Origin: Paenibacillus alginolyticus DSM 5050 = NBRC 15375
GTDB taxonomy: Bacteria > Bacillota > Bacilli > Paenibacillales > NBRC-103111
DNA length: 64,000 nt
Reading direction: 5' to 3'
Assembly: GCF_000422905.1 (NCBI RefSeq)
Contig: NZ_AUGY01000004.1
Location: 1 to 64,000, forward strand
The first letter of the stretch is position 1. Each line of letters begins with the position of its first letter. The notes below the pieces were generated by a model, which did no database searches, was not told the DNA's origin, and saw only the letters and a list, made by a program, of their open reading frames with translations. The position numbers and the translations under genes were made by a program. This document shows positions 1 to 8,569 of this stretch, one piece after another.

Positions 1-573
1 AAGGTTGCGGCCAGCATGGTACCCGGAAATGGGACGGATATTCAGCTGCAATACTGGTTAAAGAAACACGGATTAGAGCCAAATAAAGATATAAGAATCA
101 TCAATGCCGGGGATAATGCCGAGCGATTGCAGACGCTTCAGCAAGGTCAGTCTGCGGTGACCATTTTAAGCCCGCCCATTGATTTAAAGGCCGATGAATT
201 GGGATATAAACGCTTTCTCATGCGCGATGAGTTGAAAACGTATAACCACAATATGATTGCAGCGAGCGGTGATCAGATCAAAAACAAACCTGAGGTTATC
301 TATGCATTTATGGCCGCAGAGGCAGAAGCTGTGACGTTTATCAAAGATAAAGCCAACCGGGATGAAGTCATAAAAATCGTCATGGAACAAATGGAAATGA
401 AGCAAGCGGATGCTGAAAAGTCCTTGGACTTTGTGTTACCTGCTCTGGCGGATCAAGGAAAGATCAATATGGAAGGCATTAAGTGGGCAATCGATATGGT
501 GAAGGAAGCCGGGGTTCTAAAGAAAGAAATAAGCTTGGATAAATTATTGGATGAAAGATTTTATGTCAAATAG
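1..573 (+). CDS. ABC transporter substrate-binding protein, NMT1/SsuA-like (3' part)
   Basis: This is the C-terminal ~190 residues of a periplasmic-type binding protein. The frame is open from base 1, so the start lies outside the window. The GNGTDIQLQYWL segment followed by IRIINAGDNAERLQTLQQGQ is typical of the NMT1/THI5-like (SsuA/TauA/ThiY) family, which captures small organic acids, sulfonates, pyrimidines or amines outside the membrane for an ABC importer. No permease or ATPase is visible; they may lie upstream. It sits 24 bp before a truncated isochorismatase-like gene and upstream of a PucR regulator, which suggests uptake of an N-containing substrate. The family assignment is fairly secure; the ligand is unknown. 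Confidence 0.8.
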   Translation, partial: KVAASMVPGNGTDIQLQYWLKKHGLEPNKDIRIINAGDNAERLQTLQQGQSAVTILSPPIDLKADELGYKRFLMRDELKTYNHNMIAASGDQIKNKPEVIYAFMAAEAEAVTFIKDKANRDEVIKIVMEQMEMKQADAEKSLDFVLPALADQGKINMEGIKWAIDMVKEAGVLKKEISLDKLLDERFYVK

Positions 574-597
574 AAGATGGAGAAAGCGGTGACTTTA

Positions 598-879
598 ATG
601 GCAATTTGGGATGATGTGCTAAATGAGCAGGACAGAAAGATGTTTTCAAAAGCGAAAATGGGCGGGACACGAGGCGGACTGGGGAAAAACCCAGCCATTG
701 TGGTTGTTGACATGACTTATGGCTTTGTGGATAGTCGATTTCGTCTGGGGTGCTCTGAAAGCGGATACCCGGTGGTAAAAGCGACTGCATTGCTCTTGGA
801 GAAAGCTAGAATTAAAAAATTATATTTTGCAAATAGGAAGGAAATGTTTAGAATTGAACGGAAAGGGCATTTTAGGTAG
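598..879 (+). pseudogene. Isochorismatase-like amidohydrolase, truncated after the N-terminal third
   Basis: The first ~75 residues match the start of cysteine hydrolases of the isochorismatase / N-carbamoylsarcosine amidase family, including the PAIVVVDMTYGF strand that carries the first catalytic Asp and a following helix ending LLLEKAR. After that the sequence loses family character (IKKLYFANRKEMFR) and stops at about 94 residues, whereas family members have about 200-220. The catalytic Lys and Cys regions are therefore missing. An in-frame ATG at 577 also exists, but 598 gives the usual family N-terminus. It is best read as a remnant of a hydrolase that once belonged to the flanking uptake and catabolic genes. 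Confidence 0.65.
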
Positions 880-953
880 TGTCCAAATGAGTTTATACCC
901 ATGGAAGTGGTCGATAAAACCGTTTCTTATTATCCCCGAAATAGGTGAATGGA

Positions 954-2465
954 ATGAATCTTACAGGTGTGACCGTTAGAGATTTGCTGCGCCTTCCTAT
1001 TCTTAAGGATGCGAAGGTGATCAGTGGAGAAAAGGGTCTAGATCGTATTGTACGTTATTTAGATATCATGGAAGTTCCGGACTTCAAAGGAGGATGGCTT
1101 AGGGAAGGCGAGCTGGTATTAACTACCGGCTATTCCATGCGCCATGATCCAACGCTGCTTCAAGAGTTGGTGGAAGAGCTGGCACAAGTCGGTGCGGCGG
1201 CATTAGCAATAAAGCCGGAAAGATTCATCTCTGAAATTCCACAGGAGGTGCTGGATAAGAGCAACTTATATAATATTCCTATTATTCATCTTCCAATTGG
1301 TATCCCCTACATCGATATTACCTATACCGTAATGGAACAAATTTTGGATAAACAAGCGGCCCTGCTAAGGAGATCTGAACAAGTATATAAAACGCTGACG
1401 AATCTTGTACTTAGTAACAGCGGGATTCAAGTGGTTGCAGATAATGTAGTGGAATTGGTGAAGTCTCCAATCTGGATCATCAATAATGCAGGGGAAATCA
1501 TTGTTTCCTCCCCATCAGCCACTCCTTATCATCCTTCTCCGAACACCCGACAGTGGGAGGTTACGGTGGATAAACAATTCGCGGGGAAATTAATTATCGA
1601 TAAGGAGCACTTTGACGAGTTGGAGCTGATTTGCATAGAGCAGGCGAGACTCGTCTTTGCTCTCGAATTAATGAGAAGAAAAATCGCGCATGATACGGAA
1701 TTGAGGCTGCGGGGGAGTTTTTTTGAAGAACTGTTAATGGGTCTGCCTTTATCAAAACAGGAAATGGACAATAAAGCGCGCCAATTGGGACTGCAGTCTG
1801 AATGGATATGGGAGATTTGCATTATTGAGGGGGAGAGCCACCTCTTTGATATTCATACCCCATTTTTTACTGAATTAAATGAATTGATTCATCGAGAATC
1901 CGGAAACAGGAAAGTTCGATCATATGTGCAAAAGCAAGGAGATCGGTTGGTTCTGCTGCTTTCTACGAATAAATTAGGGGAACAATGGATCAAAATTCTA
2001 ACTCCAATGCTCAAACATGTCAATCACGTTCATACCGGTTTTGGGAGAAAATGCTCACTGTTGGAAGTTTATCGTAGTTATCTAGAAGCCAAAAAAGCTA
2101 TAATGATCGGTTCCAGATTAGAAAAAGATCAGCAAATCTTTACTTTTGAACAAGTAGAAATGTTTAGTTTATTGTTAGAATCATCGGAATCCGTAAATTT
2201 TGACACGTTTATTGAGGAGAAAATAGGAAAACTGTACAATTATGATAAGGAAAATGGAATGGATTTGGTTACAACCTTTCATTATTATCTAGCGAGCGGG
2301 GGGAGTTTGATCGATACGGCAAATCGGCTGTTTATTCATCGAAATTCGGTCAAGTATCGTATGGACAGGATTAAGGAGATTGCAGATGTGGATATGGACA
2401 ACGCAAAAAATTGGTTTGCTTATTATTTATGCACGGCTTTCTATTTATTGAAAAAGATGGATTGA
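954..2465 (+). CDS. PucR family transcriptional regulator
   Basis: A ~503-residue cytoplasmic regulator. The N-terminal ~120 residues form a PucR domain (VRDLLRLPILKDAKVISG, then DIMEVPDF and ELVLTTGYSM). The middle holds a GGDEF-like/CdaR-type region, and the last ~60 residues carry the PucR C-terminal helix-turn-helix (LIDTANRLFIHRNSVKYRMDRI). In Bacillus, PucR senses allantoin and controls purine catabolism; relatives control other nitrogen compounds. A GTG at 945 is also in frame, but the ATG at 954 has AGGTG six bases upstream and starts at the conserved MNLTGVTVRDLL. A strong hairpin directly follows. It probably regulates the downstream racemase-OPT-DUF917-DUF1177 genes; that link is inferred from position only. 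Confidence 0.85.
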   Translation: MNLTGVTVRDLLRLPILKDAKVISGEKGLDRIVRYLDIMEVPDFKGGWLREGELVLTTGYSMRHDPTLLQELVEELAQVGAAALAIKPERFISEIPQEVLDKSNLYNIPIIHLPIGIPYIDITYTVMEQILDKQAALLRRSEQVYKTLTNLVLSNSGIQVVADNVVELVKSPIWIINNAGEIIVSSPSATPYHPSPNTRQWEVTVDKQFAGKLIIDKEHFDELELICIEQARLVFALELMRRKIAHDTELRLRGSFFEELLMGLPLSKQEMDNKARQLGLQSEWIWEICIIEGESHLFDIHTPFFTELNELIHRESGNRKVRSYVQKQGDRLVLLLSTNKLGEQWIKILTPMLKHVNHVHTGFGRKCSLLEVYRSYLEAKKAIMIGSRLEKDQQIFTFEQVEMFSLLLESSESVNFDTFIEEKIGKLYNYDKENGMDLVTTFHYYLASGGSLIDTANRLFIHRNSVKYRMDRIKEIADVDMDNAKNWFAYYLCTAFYLLKKMD

Positions 2466-2466
2466 G

Positions 2467-2510
2467 TACTGGCCTATTGTGCTATGAGCACAATAGGCCA
2501 GTATTAGTTT
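2467..2510 (+). terminator. Hairpin terminator after the PucR gene
   Basis: A perfect 17-bp inverted repeat (2467-2483 with 2487-2503, loop ATG) starts one base after the stop codon and is followed by TTAGTTTTGG. The T tract is modest, but the stem is very strong, so it should end PucR transcription. Confidence 0.75.
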
Positions 2511-2609
2511 TGGTAGACGAGTACATTGTTGATATCTAAGAAACCGAATACAATTCTCTTATACCTAAATTAAATTTTCAAAATATTCATAAAAGAAGGG
2601 GTGAGTGGA

Positions 2610-3260
2610 ATGATTGGACTAATTCGGGTTTTTACTACTGAGGATTCAGAAGTTCTTGAGCAGCACGGACAAATGATTTCTAAGATTTATGGGGTTCCGG
2701 TAATTAACAAATGCATTCCTGATCAACCGCTTGGCATCTTTAATAATGAAACGGAAGAAATTGCTAATCCTAAGATTGTTGAATTAGGAAAAAGTATGGA
2801 AAAAGAAGGCTGCAAGCTTCTCATCATCAGTTGTGCAGCGGATCCAGCAATTGAGCAGCTTCGCAAAAGTGTGTCCATTCCAGTGATCGGTGCTGGTAGT
2901 GCGGCTTCGTTAACAGCTCTTGCGATGGGGCAACCGGTCGGGGTCATGGGAATCAGTGATTGTGTACCGGCCGTCATGGAAAACATCCTGGGAAATCTGA
3001 TGGTTCAATATATTCGGCCTGAAGGCGTAACGAACACGACCGATTTGATGACTGCAGCTGGACGCGAGAAGGCAGTGGAGGCAGCACGGAAGCTATTGGA
3101 TCAAGGGACGAAGGTCATTGTATTTGCCTGTACGGGATTTTCAACGATTGGCCTCGCGAATACATTAAGAAAAGAATTAAATGTTCCCGTGATAGACGCA
3201 GTTGAAGCAGAAGGGTTGTTTGCCTCTAACTTGTATAAACAATTCAGTATAACAAATTAA
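2610..3260 (+). CDS. Aspartate/glutamate/hydantoin racemase family protein
   Basis: A 216-residue protein of the Asp/Glu racemase superfamily, which includes hydantoin racemase, maleate isomerase and arylmalonate decarboxylase. It begins IGLIRVFTTED. The two expected catalytic cysteines are in place: SCAADP in the N-terminal half and ACTGFST in the C-terminal half, about 110 residues apart, so a two-base racemisation mechanism is possible. The start was moved from the in-frame GTG at 2601 to the ATG at 2610, which has AAGGGGTG just upstream. It opens the run of genes behind the PucR terminator. Together with DUF917 (linked to hydantoins) it points to cyclic amide or amino-acid derivative metabolism; the actual substrate cannot be read from sequence. 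Confidence 0.8.
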   Translation: MIGLIRVFTTEDSEVLEQHGQMISKIYGVPVINKCIPDQPLGIFNNETEEIANPKIVELGKSMEKEGCKLLIISCAADPAIEQLRKSVSIPVIGAGSAASLTALAMGQPVGVMGISDCVPAVMENILGNLMVQYIRPEGVTNTTDLMTAAGREKAVEAARKLLDQGTKVIVFACTGFSTIGLANTLRKELNVPVIDAVEAEGLFASNLYKQFSITN

Positions 3261-3282
3261 ATCTATTAATTACGAGGCTCCC

Positions 3283-4209
3283 TTGGCAAAATCCTACCTT
3301 ATCCTTGTCTTCTGTGTCTTTATTTGGGCTCTGAATTATATTGTCAGACAGATTTTATTGCGAGAATTTTCTCCCTTTTTTCTTTCGGCATTTAGCCTGA
3401 CCGTCGTGTCCTTTACGTTTTTGATTTGGGCTTTCGTAACAAAGTCTTTCGTAAAGTTGACAAGAAAAGAAATTGTATTTTTCTTGTTATCAGCCGTAAT
3501 CGGGTTGATAGCAAATCAAATTTTATTGTTTAAAGGTTTAGAGCGAACGTCAGCGACAAATGCTTCCTTAATATTTACGTTATCTCCACTTATTACAGCA
3601 GGGCTTGCCGCTGTTTTCCTTAAAGAAAAGATTACTTGGCGGATGGTTGCAGGGTGTTTGGTTGCCATTATAGGACTCATACAGGCCCTAAATATGCATG
3701 GCCTATTATTTTCAACGGGTGATTGGATTATGCTGGGGGCTACCTTTACGTTTTCCTGCAACTTGATCTTTGCTCGAGTTCTTTCTAGGCGGCTTTCACC
3801 ATTTATTGTCACGGTCTATAGCTTTATGATTAGTGCTGTTTTTTTTGACCCATTCATCTTGTCTGTTATAAAGATGGATTGGAATCACTCGATCGGTATT
3901 TGGGGATTAGCGATTGTTTCCGTTATTGTTGGACAAGGGATTACGGGTGTCATGTGGAACAAGGGCATGGAATCCATCGGCGCTGCCAGAGCTGTGATCG
4001 TTCTGAATCTTCAGCCTCTCATGACTATGCTGCTTGAATTCCTGATATTTCATCACTTGGTAGCTTATCAACAAGTTTTTGGGGCAATTCTCGTTTTTAT
4101 CGGAGTTCTTATAGGAACAATGCAAAAGGGGTTTTTTACACAGAAACAAAAAGAAAAAAGGGGGATTATATATGGACAACAAAGAAAAAAAACATCCAAG
4201 TATTTTTGA
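3283..4209 (+). CDS. EamA/DMT-family transporter
   Basis: A ~308-residue integral membrane protein with ten hydrophobic segments arranged as two EamA repeats, typical of the drug/metabolite transporter superfamily (RhaT/YdcZ-like permeases and exporters). Conserved features include LIFTLSPLITAGLAAVFLKEK in the first repeat and ARAVIVLNLQPLMTMLLE in the second. The start is TTG at 3283, preceded by ACGAGG. The last 38 bp overlap the start of the following OPT transporter gene in another frame, so the two are probably translationally coupled. The role is likely export of a product or import of a substrate of the adjacent pathway; direction and solute are unknown. Confidence 0.8.
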   Translation: MAKSYLILVFCVFIWALNYIVRQILLREFSPFFLSAFSLTVVSFTFLIWAFVTKSFVKLTRKEIVFFLLSAVIGLIANQILLFKGLERTSATNASLIFTLSPLITAGLAAVFLKEKITWRMVAGCLVAIIGLIQALNMHGLLFSTGDWIMLGATFTFSCNLIFARVLSRRLSPFIVTVYSFMISAVFFDPFILSVIKMDWNHSIGIWGLAIVSVIVGQGITGVMWNKGMESIGAARAVIVLNLQPLMTMLLEFLIFHHLVAYQQVFGAILVFIGVLIGTMQKGFFTQKQKEKRGIIYGQQRKKTSKYF

Positions 4210-5782
4210 ACCGTTCGCTCTGTTTCTTAACATTGTAACCGCTATCCTAGGTGCAATCATTGGGATGCAAATTGTAACTACTCTAGGGGTGACACCTAAT
4301 ACCGCAATTATTGGTGCGCTTGTAGCCATGCTGATTGCACGGATTCCGATTACTATTTTTAAAAAGTACAAGTCAGTCCATCGTCAAAATATCGTGCAGA
4401 CTTCGATTTCTTCTGCAACCTTTGGCGCGGCCAACAGCTTATTGATTCCGATTGGGATTCCTTATGTTATGGGAGCTACGGAATTGGTTGTTCCAATGTT
4501 AATCGGTGCGGCGCTTGCGATGTTTGTGGATGCAGCTATCCTCTATAAAATATTCGATTCCAAGCTTTTCCCGGCTTCCGGAACATGGGCTCCCGGAGTT
4601 GCAACAGCAGAGTCGATTCTCGCTGGGGACAAGGGCGGGAAACGGGCTGCGCTTCTTGGAGTGGGTACAGCGATCGGACTCATCGGTTCCTATTTTAAGA
4701 TTTCAATGTCCGCATTTGGCGTAGCTTTTATCGGGAATATTTGGGCTCTGACCATGTTTGGTATAGGTCTTATGATTAGACAGTACTCTATTCCTTGGTT
4801 CAATATGGATGTTAACAAATTGTTCATCGCGCATGGTGTCATGATTGGTGCGGGAATCATTGCGTTAATCCAAGCCGGGCTTCTCATTTTTAGCAAGCAA
4901 AAAAATAATGTGATTCAAAAGGGGCATGATGAAGTAGCAGCAGCCTCCGAAGAGCGCGCATTAACCGTACCGATTAATAAAGCGAGAAAGGCATTAGGAA
5001 TCGGATTTATAGCTTATCTCGTTATTGCGCTCATTATCGCGATTATTGGCGGAATTATGACTCAAATGTCCCTCGGTATGCTGCTAGGTTTTATCCTATT
5101 TGCTGCTTTTGCCGCTTTCGTTCACGAATTAATCGTAGGGATTGCAGCAATGCACTCCGGATGGTTCCCTGCTTTTGCCGTAGCTTTTATTACACTTCTT
5201 TTTGGGATGATGATTGGCTTCCCGCCGCTAGCTCTTGCTCTTCTTGCAGGATTTAGTGCTGCAACCGGCCCCGCATTTGCCGATATGGGATATGATCTGA
5301 AAACCGGATATATTTTACGTGGAAATGGTGAAGATAAAGAGTTTGAATTGCACGGAAGAAAACAACAGTATGTTACGGGCATGATTGCCTTTGGTGTTGC
5401 ACTATTAACGGTCGTTTTTACTTATAAAGGATATTTTGCGCAAAATATGGTACCTCCGATCGATAAAGTATATGCTTCGACGATTAAAGCAGGGGCTTCT
5501 CCTGAAATAGCCATGCAGTTGTTATTGTGGGCCATCCCAGGGGCGATTGTTCAATTAATCGGAGGTCCGAAGCGTCAGTTGGGTGTAATGTTTGCTACAG
5601 GTCTTCTTATCGCAACTCCAAACGCTTGCTGGGCCGTTCTCGTAGGTATTTTAATTCGCGTTATCGTGCTTAAAGTGAAAGGTAAAGAGGCCGAAAAGTC
5701 GATGAGCATTTTGGCTGCTGGATTTATTGCCGGGGATGCGCTTTACAGCTTCTTTAACTCCGTGTTCAAAATTAAAAAGTGA
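4172..5782 (+). CDS. OPT family oligopeptide/metabolite transporter
   Basis: A 536-residue polytopic membrane protein with about 14 hydrophobic segments. The stretches HRQNIVQTSISSATFGAANS and GIPYVMGATELVVPML, and the later GGPKRQLGVMFATGLL, match the OPT/YSL family, which imports peptides, metal chelates or related small molecules by proton symport. The start ATG has AAAAGGGGGATTATAT upstream and lies inside the end of the EamA gene. It is followed after 11 bp by the DUF917 gene, so the two are likely one transcription unit. OPT genes beside DUF917 genes suggest that the transporter feeds the DUF917 enzyme. The transported compound is not known. Confidence 0.82.
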   Translation: MDNKEKKHPSIFEPFALFLNIVTAILGAIIGMQIVTTLGVTPNTAIIGALVAMLIARIPITIFKKYKSVHRQNIVQTSISSATFGAANSLLIPIGIPYVMGATELVVPMLIGAALAMFVDAAILYKIFDSKLFPASGTWAPGVATAESILAGDKGGKRAALLGVGTAIGLIGSYFKISMSAFGVAFIGNIWALTMFGIGLMIRQYSIPWFNMDVNKLFIAHGVMIGAGIIALIQAGLLIFSKQKNNVIQKGHDEVAAASEERALTVPINKARKALGIGFIAYLVIALIIAIIGGIMTQMSLGMLLGFILFAAFAAFVHELIVGIAAMHSGWFPAFAVAFITLLFGMMIGFPPLALALLAGFSAATGPAFADMGYDLKTGYILRGNGEDKEFELHGRKQQYVTGMIAFGVALLTVVFTYKGYFAQNMVPPIDKVYASTIKAGASPEIAMQLLLWAIPGAIVQLIGGPKRQLGVMFATGLLIATPNACWAVLVGILIRVIVLKVKGKEAEKSMSILAAGFIAGDALYSFFNSVFKIKK

Positions 5783-5793
5783 GGTGACTTCCA

Positions 5794-6855
5794 ATGGCAA
5801 AAATCAAATTAGATGAAAAGATGGTTGAATATGCGGTCTTTGGCGGCGCTGTTTTGGGCGGAGGCGGAGGGGGCTGGATTGAAGAGGGTCTTCAAATTGG
5901 ACGCTTGGCTCTCGAAATCGGACAACCAGAGCTTCTTACGGTGGACGAGTTTCAAGATGACGATTTGCTTGTGACGGTATCGATGGTTGGTGCACCTGCA
6001 GCAAAGGATAAGTTTGTAATGCCTGTTCATTATGCTAAAGCTTTGGAAATTCTCTCTCAAAAAATAGGGAAACCCATTAAAGGGATTAATACCAATGAAA
6101 ATGGGGCTGGAACGACGATCAATGGATGGTTTCAATCGGCAATAACGGGGATCCCCCTCGTTGATCTGGCTTGTAACGGACGGGCGCACCCGACAGGTGC
6201 AATGGGATCACTTAATTTATCGGAGATTGAATCCTATATTTCCCATCAGGCGGCGGTCGGTGGGAAAGGTAGCAATTATTTGGAAATGATCATTTCAGGC
6301 TCACTTGAGAAAACCGCCTCCATGATTCGAAAAGCGTCCGTTGAGGCAGGAGGACTCGTTGCGGTTGCAAGGAACCCCGTTACCTTAGCTTATGCCAAAG
6401 AAAACGGAGCGGCGGGTGCAATCACGCAAGCCATTGAGATAGGTGAAGCTTTATTAGCTTATCAAGGTGAAGCTGCCATCGATTCAGTTGTAACGAAGCT
6501 TGGCGGAAAAGTGATTACGACTGGTACGGTGACAGACTTCCAGCTTGAAACTACAGGCGGATTCGATGTGGGAACCGTCCGAATGGATGATTCTTTCGAG
6601 ATGACCTTCTGGAACGAGTATATGACCCTGGAAAAAAACGGGGAAAGGTACGCGACGTTTCCAGACCTCATTATGACTTTGGATGCGAAAACGGCAAGAC
6701 CCATCGTCTCAGCCGCGATTGAAAAAGGCCAACAGCTTGCAATCATCGCTGTTCCAAAGAAAAAACTGCTGCTCAGCAGTACGATGAGAAATGTAAAGCT
6801 AATGAAACCTATTGAAGAGATTATTAAAAAATCCGTACTTCAATATATCGTATAA
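5794..6855 (+). CDS. DUF917 (S-methyl-thiohydantoin desulfurase-like) protein
   Basis: A 353-residue protein that matches DUF917 along its whole length: an N-terminal glycine-rich block (FGGAVLGGGGGGW), then TVSMVGAPAAKDK and GINTNENGAGTT. The family is related to the N-terminal domain of hydantoinase/oxoprolinase-like proteins and has been renamed S-Me-THD. A clear GAGGTGACTTCC precedes the ATG. It sits between the OPT transporter and the DUF1177 gene and is probably cytoplasmic. Biochemical function is not established for most members; a role in processing a cyclic N- or S-containing compound is inferred from the family name and from the racemase nearby. Confidence 0.8.
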   Translation: MAKIKLDEKMVEYAVFGGAVLGGGGGGWIEEGLQIGRLALEIGQPELLTVDEFQDDDLLVTVSMVGAPAAKDKFVMPVHYAKALEILSQKIGKPIKGINTNENGAGTTINGWFQSAITGIPLVDLACNGRAHPTGAMGSLNLSEIESYISHQAAVGGKGSNYLEMIISGSLEKTASMIRKASVEAGGLVAVARNPVTLAYAKENGAAGAITQAIEIGEALLAYQGEAAIDSVVTKLGGKVITTGTVTDFQLETTGGFDVGTVRMDDSFEMTFWNEYMTLEKNGERYATFPDLIMTLDAKTARPIVSAAIEKGQQLAIIAVPKKKLLLSSTMRNVKLMKPIEEIIKKSVLQYIV

Positions 6856-6885
6856 CTGGCATCTAGATATGGGGAGGAAGTTTAA

Positions 6886-7833
6886 ATGACACTACGACAA
6901 ACATTAATCGCGCTGGAAGCCCTTGATAGCGGATATGTGAACGGAGAACAAGTAAAAGCATTGTTCAACAAATATCCGGATGTTTCGGTATCTGTGACAA
7001 CGGTCACGGGGGAGAAAGGCAGCACCGATTTTATTAAAATCGTCGTTCTAGGGACGAACGGGAAAATCAAAGGCGGCGATGCGCCGACCTTTGGAATTAT
7101 TGGCCGTCTCGGCGGAATTGGTGCGCGTCCGAGCCGTATTGGATTGGTTTCGGATGCCGATGGAGCAGTTGCTGCAATTGCTTCCGGGCTTAAACTAGCG
7201 GACATGCAGACGAAAGGCGATTTATTAAAAGGGGATGTTATCATCACTACGCACATTTGTCCGGATGCGCCAACCCGTCCGCATGAACCCGTAGATTTTA
7301 TGGATTCGCCTGTTGATATTTTGACGATGAACCACTATGAGGTTGTACCTGAAATGGAAGCTATTTTATCCATAGATACGACTAAGGGTAATCGTGTCAT
7401 TAATCATAAAGGCATTGCCATTTCTCCGACGGTGAAGGAAGGCTATATTCTTCGTGTCAGCGAAGATTTGCTTCGGATCATGGAGATGGCAACAGGGCAA
7501 TTTCCTGTAACATTCCCTATTACGACGCAGGATATTACACCTTATGGAAACGATCTTTATCACATTAATTCGATTCTTCAACCAGCCGTAGCCACTGAAG
7601 CTCCGGTTGTTGGATTGGCAATCACCGCGCAATCGGTTGTTCCAGGCTGTGGTACGGGAGCAAGTCACGAAGTAGACATCGCCGCTGCCGTTCGATTCTC
7701 TATTGAAGTGGCCAAGGAAGCCACGAACGGAACATGTGCGTTTTATAACAAAAATGAATTCGATCGAATCACGAAGCTCTATGGTTCTATGAAAATATTA
7801 CAGACCAGCGGTAAGGAATCGGTTGTAGGATAA
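6886..7833 (+). CDS. DUF1177 domain protein
   Basis: A 315-residue protein that matches the DUF1177 family end to end. Landmarks are VTTVTGEKGSTDFIKI, GGDAPTFGIIGRLGGIGARP, ITTHICPDAPTRPH and ILSIDTTKGNRVIN. The conserved His/Asp-rich HICPDAP and the late VPGCGTGASHEVDIAAAVRF resemble the metal-site layout of zinc peptidase-like folds, but no function has been assigned to the family as far as I know. A strong GGGGAGGAAG precedes the ATG. It lies 30 bp after DUF917 and is followed by a hairpin terminator before the aroM-like gene. DUF917, DUF1177, AroM and racemase genes together define an uncharacterised pathway. Confidence 0.8.
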   Translation: MTLRQTLIALEALDSGYVNGEQVKALFNKYPDVSVSVTTVTGEKGSTDFIKIVVLGTNGKIKGGDAPTFGIIGRLGGIGARPSRIGLVSDADGAVAAIASGLKLADMQTKGDLLKGDVIITTHICPDAPTRPHEPVDFMDSPVDILTMNHYEVVPEMEAILSIDTTKGNRVINHKGIAISPTVKEGYILRVSEDLLRIMEMATGQFPVTFPITTQDITPYGNDLYHINSILQPAVATEAPVVGLAITAQSVVPGCGTGASHEVDIAAAVRFSIEVAKEATNGTCAFYNKNEFDRITKLYGSMKILQTSGKESVVG

Positions 7834-7836
7834 GGG

Positions 7837-7866
7837 AGGGGGATTTTCCCCCTTTTATTTTTATAT
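7837..7866 (+). terminator. Hairpin with T tract between DUF1177 and AroM-like genes
   Basis: A 7-bp stem (AGGGGGA at 7837-7843 with TCCCCCT at 7847-7853, loop TTT) is followed by TTTATTTTTATATT. It is a canonical intrinsic terminator, only 15 bp before the next start codon, so it probably acts as a partial terminator or attenuator inside the operon. Confidence 0.7.
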
Positions 7867-7880
7867 TGGAGGTAGGCTTG

Positions 7881-8552
7881 ATGGTAAAGCTCGGTATGAT
7901 TACGATAGGCCAGGCGCCGCGCACAGATGTGGCACCGATCATCGAGAAATATTTGGGAGGACGCGCTGAACTGGTTCAAGTTGGCGTCTTGGATGGATTA
8001 GCAAAAGAATATATTGAAGAGAATTTATTTCCTGAAGAAAATGACTACGTATTAACCTCCCGGTTAACAAACGGGAACTCGGTCGTCATGTCCAGGGCAA
8101 AAATTCAGCCTATTTTACAAAATAAAATTAACGAACTTGAAGATCAGGGAATTAAGCAAATTCTTCTTCTTTGTACGGGGGTATTTCCGGGACTTAAGAC
8201 CCAATCATCCTATTTGATTGAACCGGATCATATCATTCCACCTGCGGTCAAAGCCATGGTTGGTCATCGTCGGTTTGGTGTGATTGTTCCGCTTATGGAG
8301 CAAAAAGAAAATTTGAAGCCGAAATATTCCCCATTTGGAATGGAGCCTTGTTTCGCGGTCGCTTCGCCGTATAAAAATGATTTAGCCAATTTCCATCAAG
8401 CCGCAAATGAATTAAAGGACAAGGCCGATATCATTTTGCTTGACTGCATGGGATATACGGAGGCGGCAAGAGATTTGGTTTCCGAGGCTACTGGACTGCC
8501 GGTCATATTGTCGAATGCGATCATGGCAAAGCTAGTATCTGAAATGATTTAA
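7881..8552 (+). CDS. AroM family protein
   Basis: A 223-residue protein of the AroM family, a branch related to the Asp/Glu racemase fold. Typical blocks are LGMITIGQAPRTDV at the N-terminus, DGLAKEYIEENL, LLLCTGVFPGL with the conserved Cys, and LLDCMGYTEAAR with a second Cys near the C-terminus. E. coli AroM lies beside aroL but its function is unproven; in many bacteria AroM homologues cluster with DUF1177 and M29 genes, as here. The start is ATG 7881, preceded by an ideal GGAGGTAG; an upstream in-frame TTG at 7866 lies before the Shine-Dalgarno and is rejected. The two cysteines suggest a racemase- or isomerase-like reaction. Confidence 0.8.
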   Translation: MVKLGMITIGQAPRTDVAPIIEKYLGGRAELVQVGVLDGLAKEYIEENLFPEENDYVLTSRLTNGNSVVMSRAKIQPILQNKINELEDQGIKQILLLCTGVFPGLKTQSSYLIEPDHIIPPAVKAMVGHRRFGVIVPLMEQKENLKPKYSPFGMEPCFAVASPYKNDLANFHQAANELKDKADIILLDCMGYTEAARDLVSEATGLPVILSNAIMAKLVSEMI

Positions 8553-8569
8553 GCAAAGGATGGCCATAT

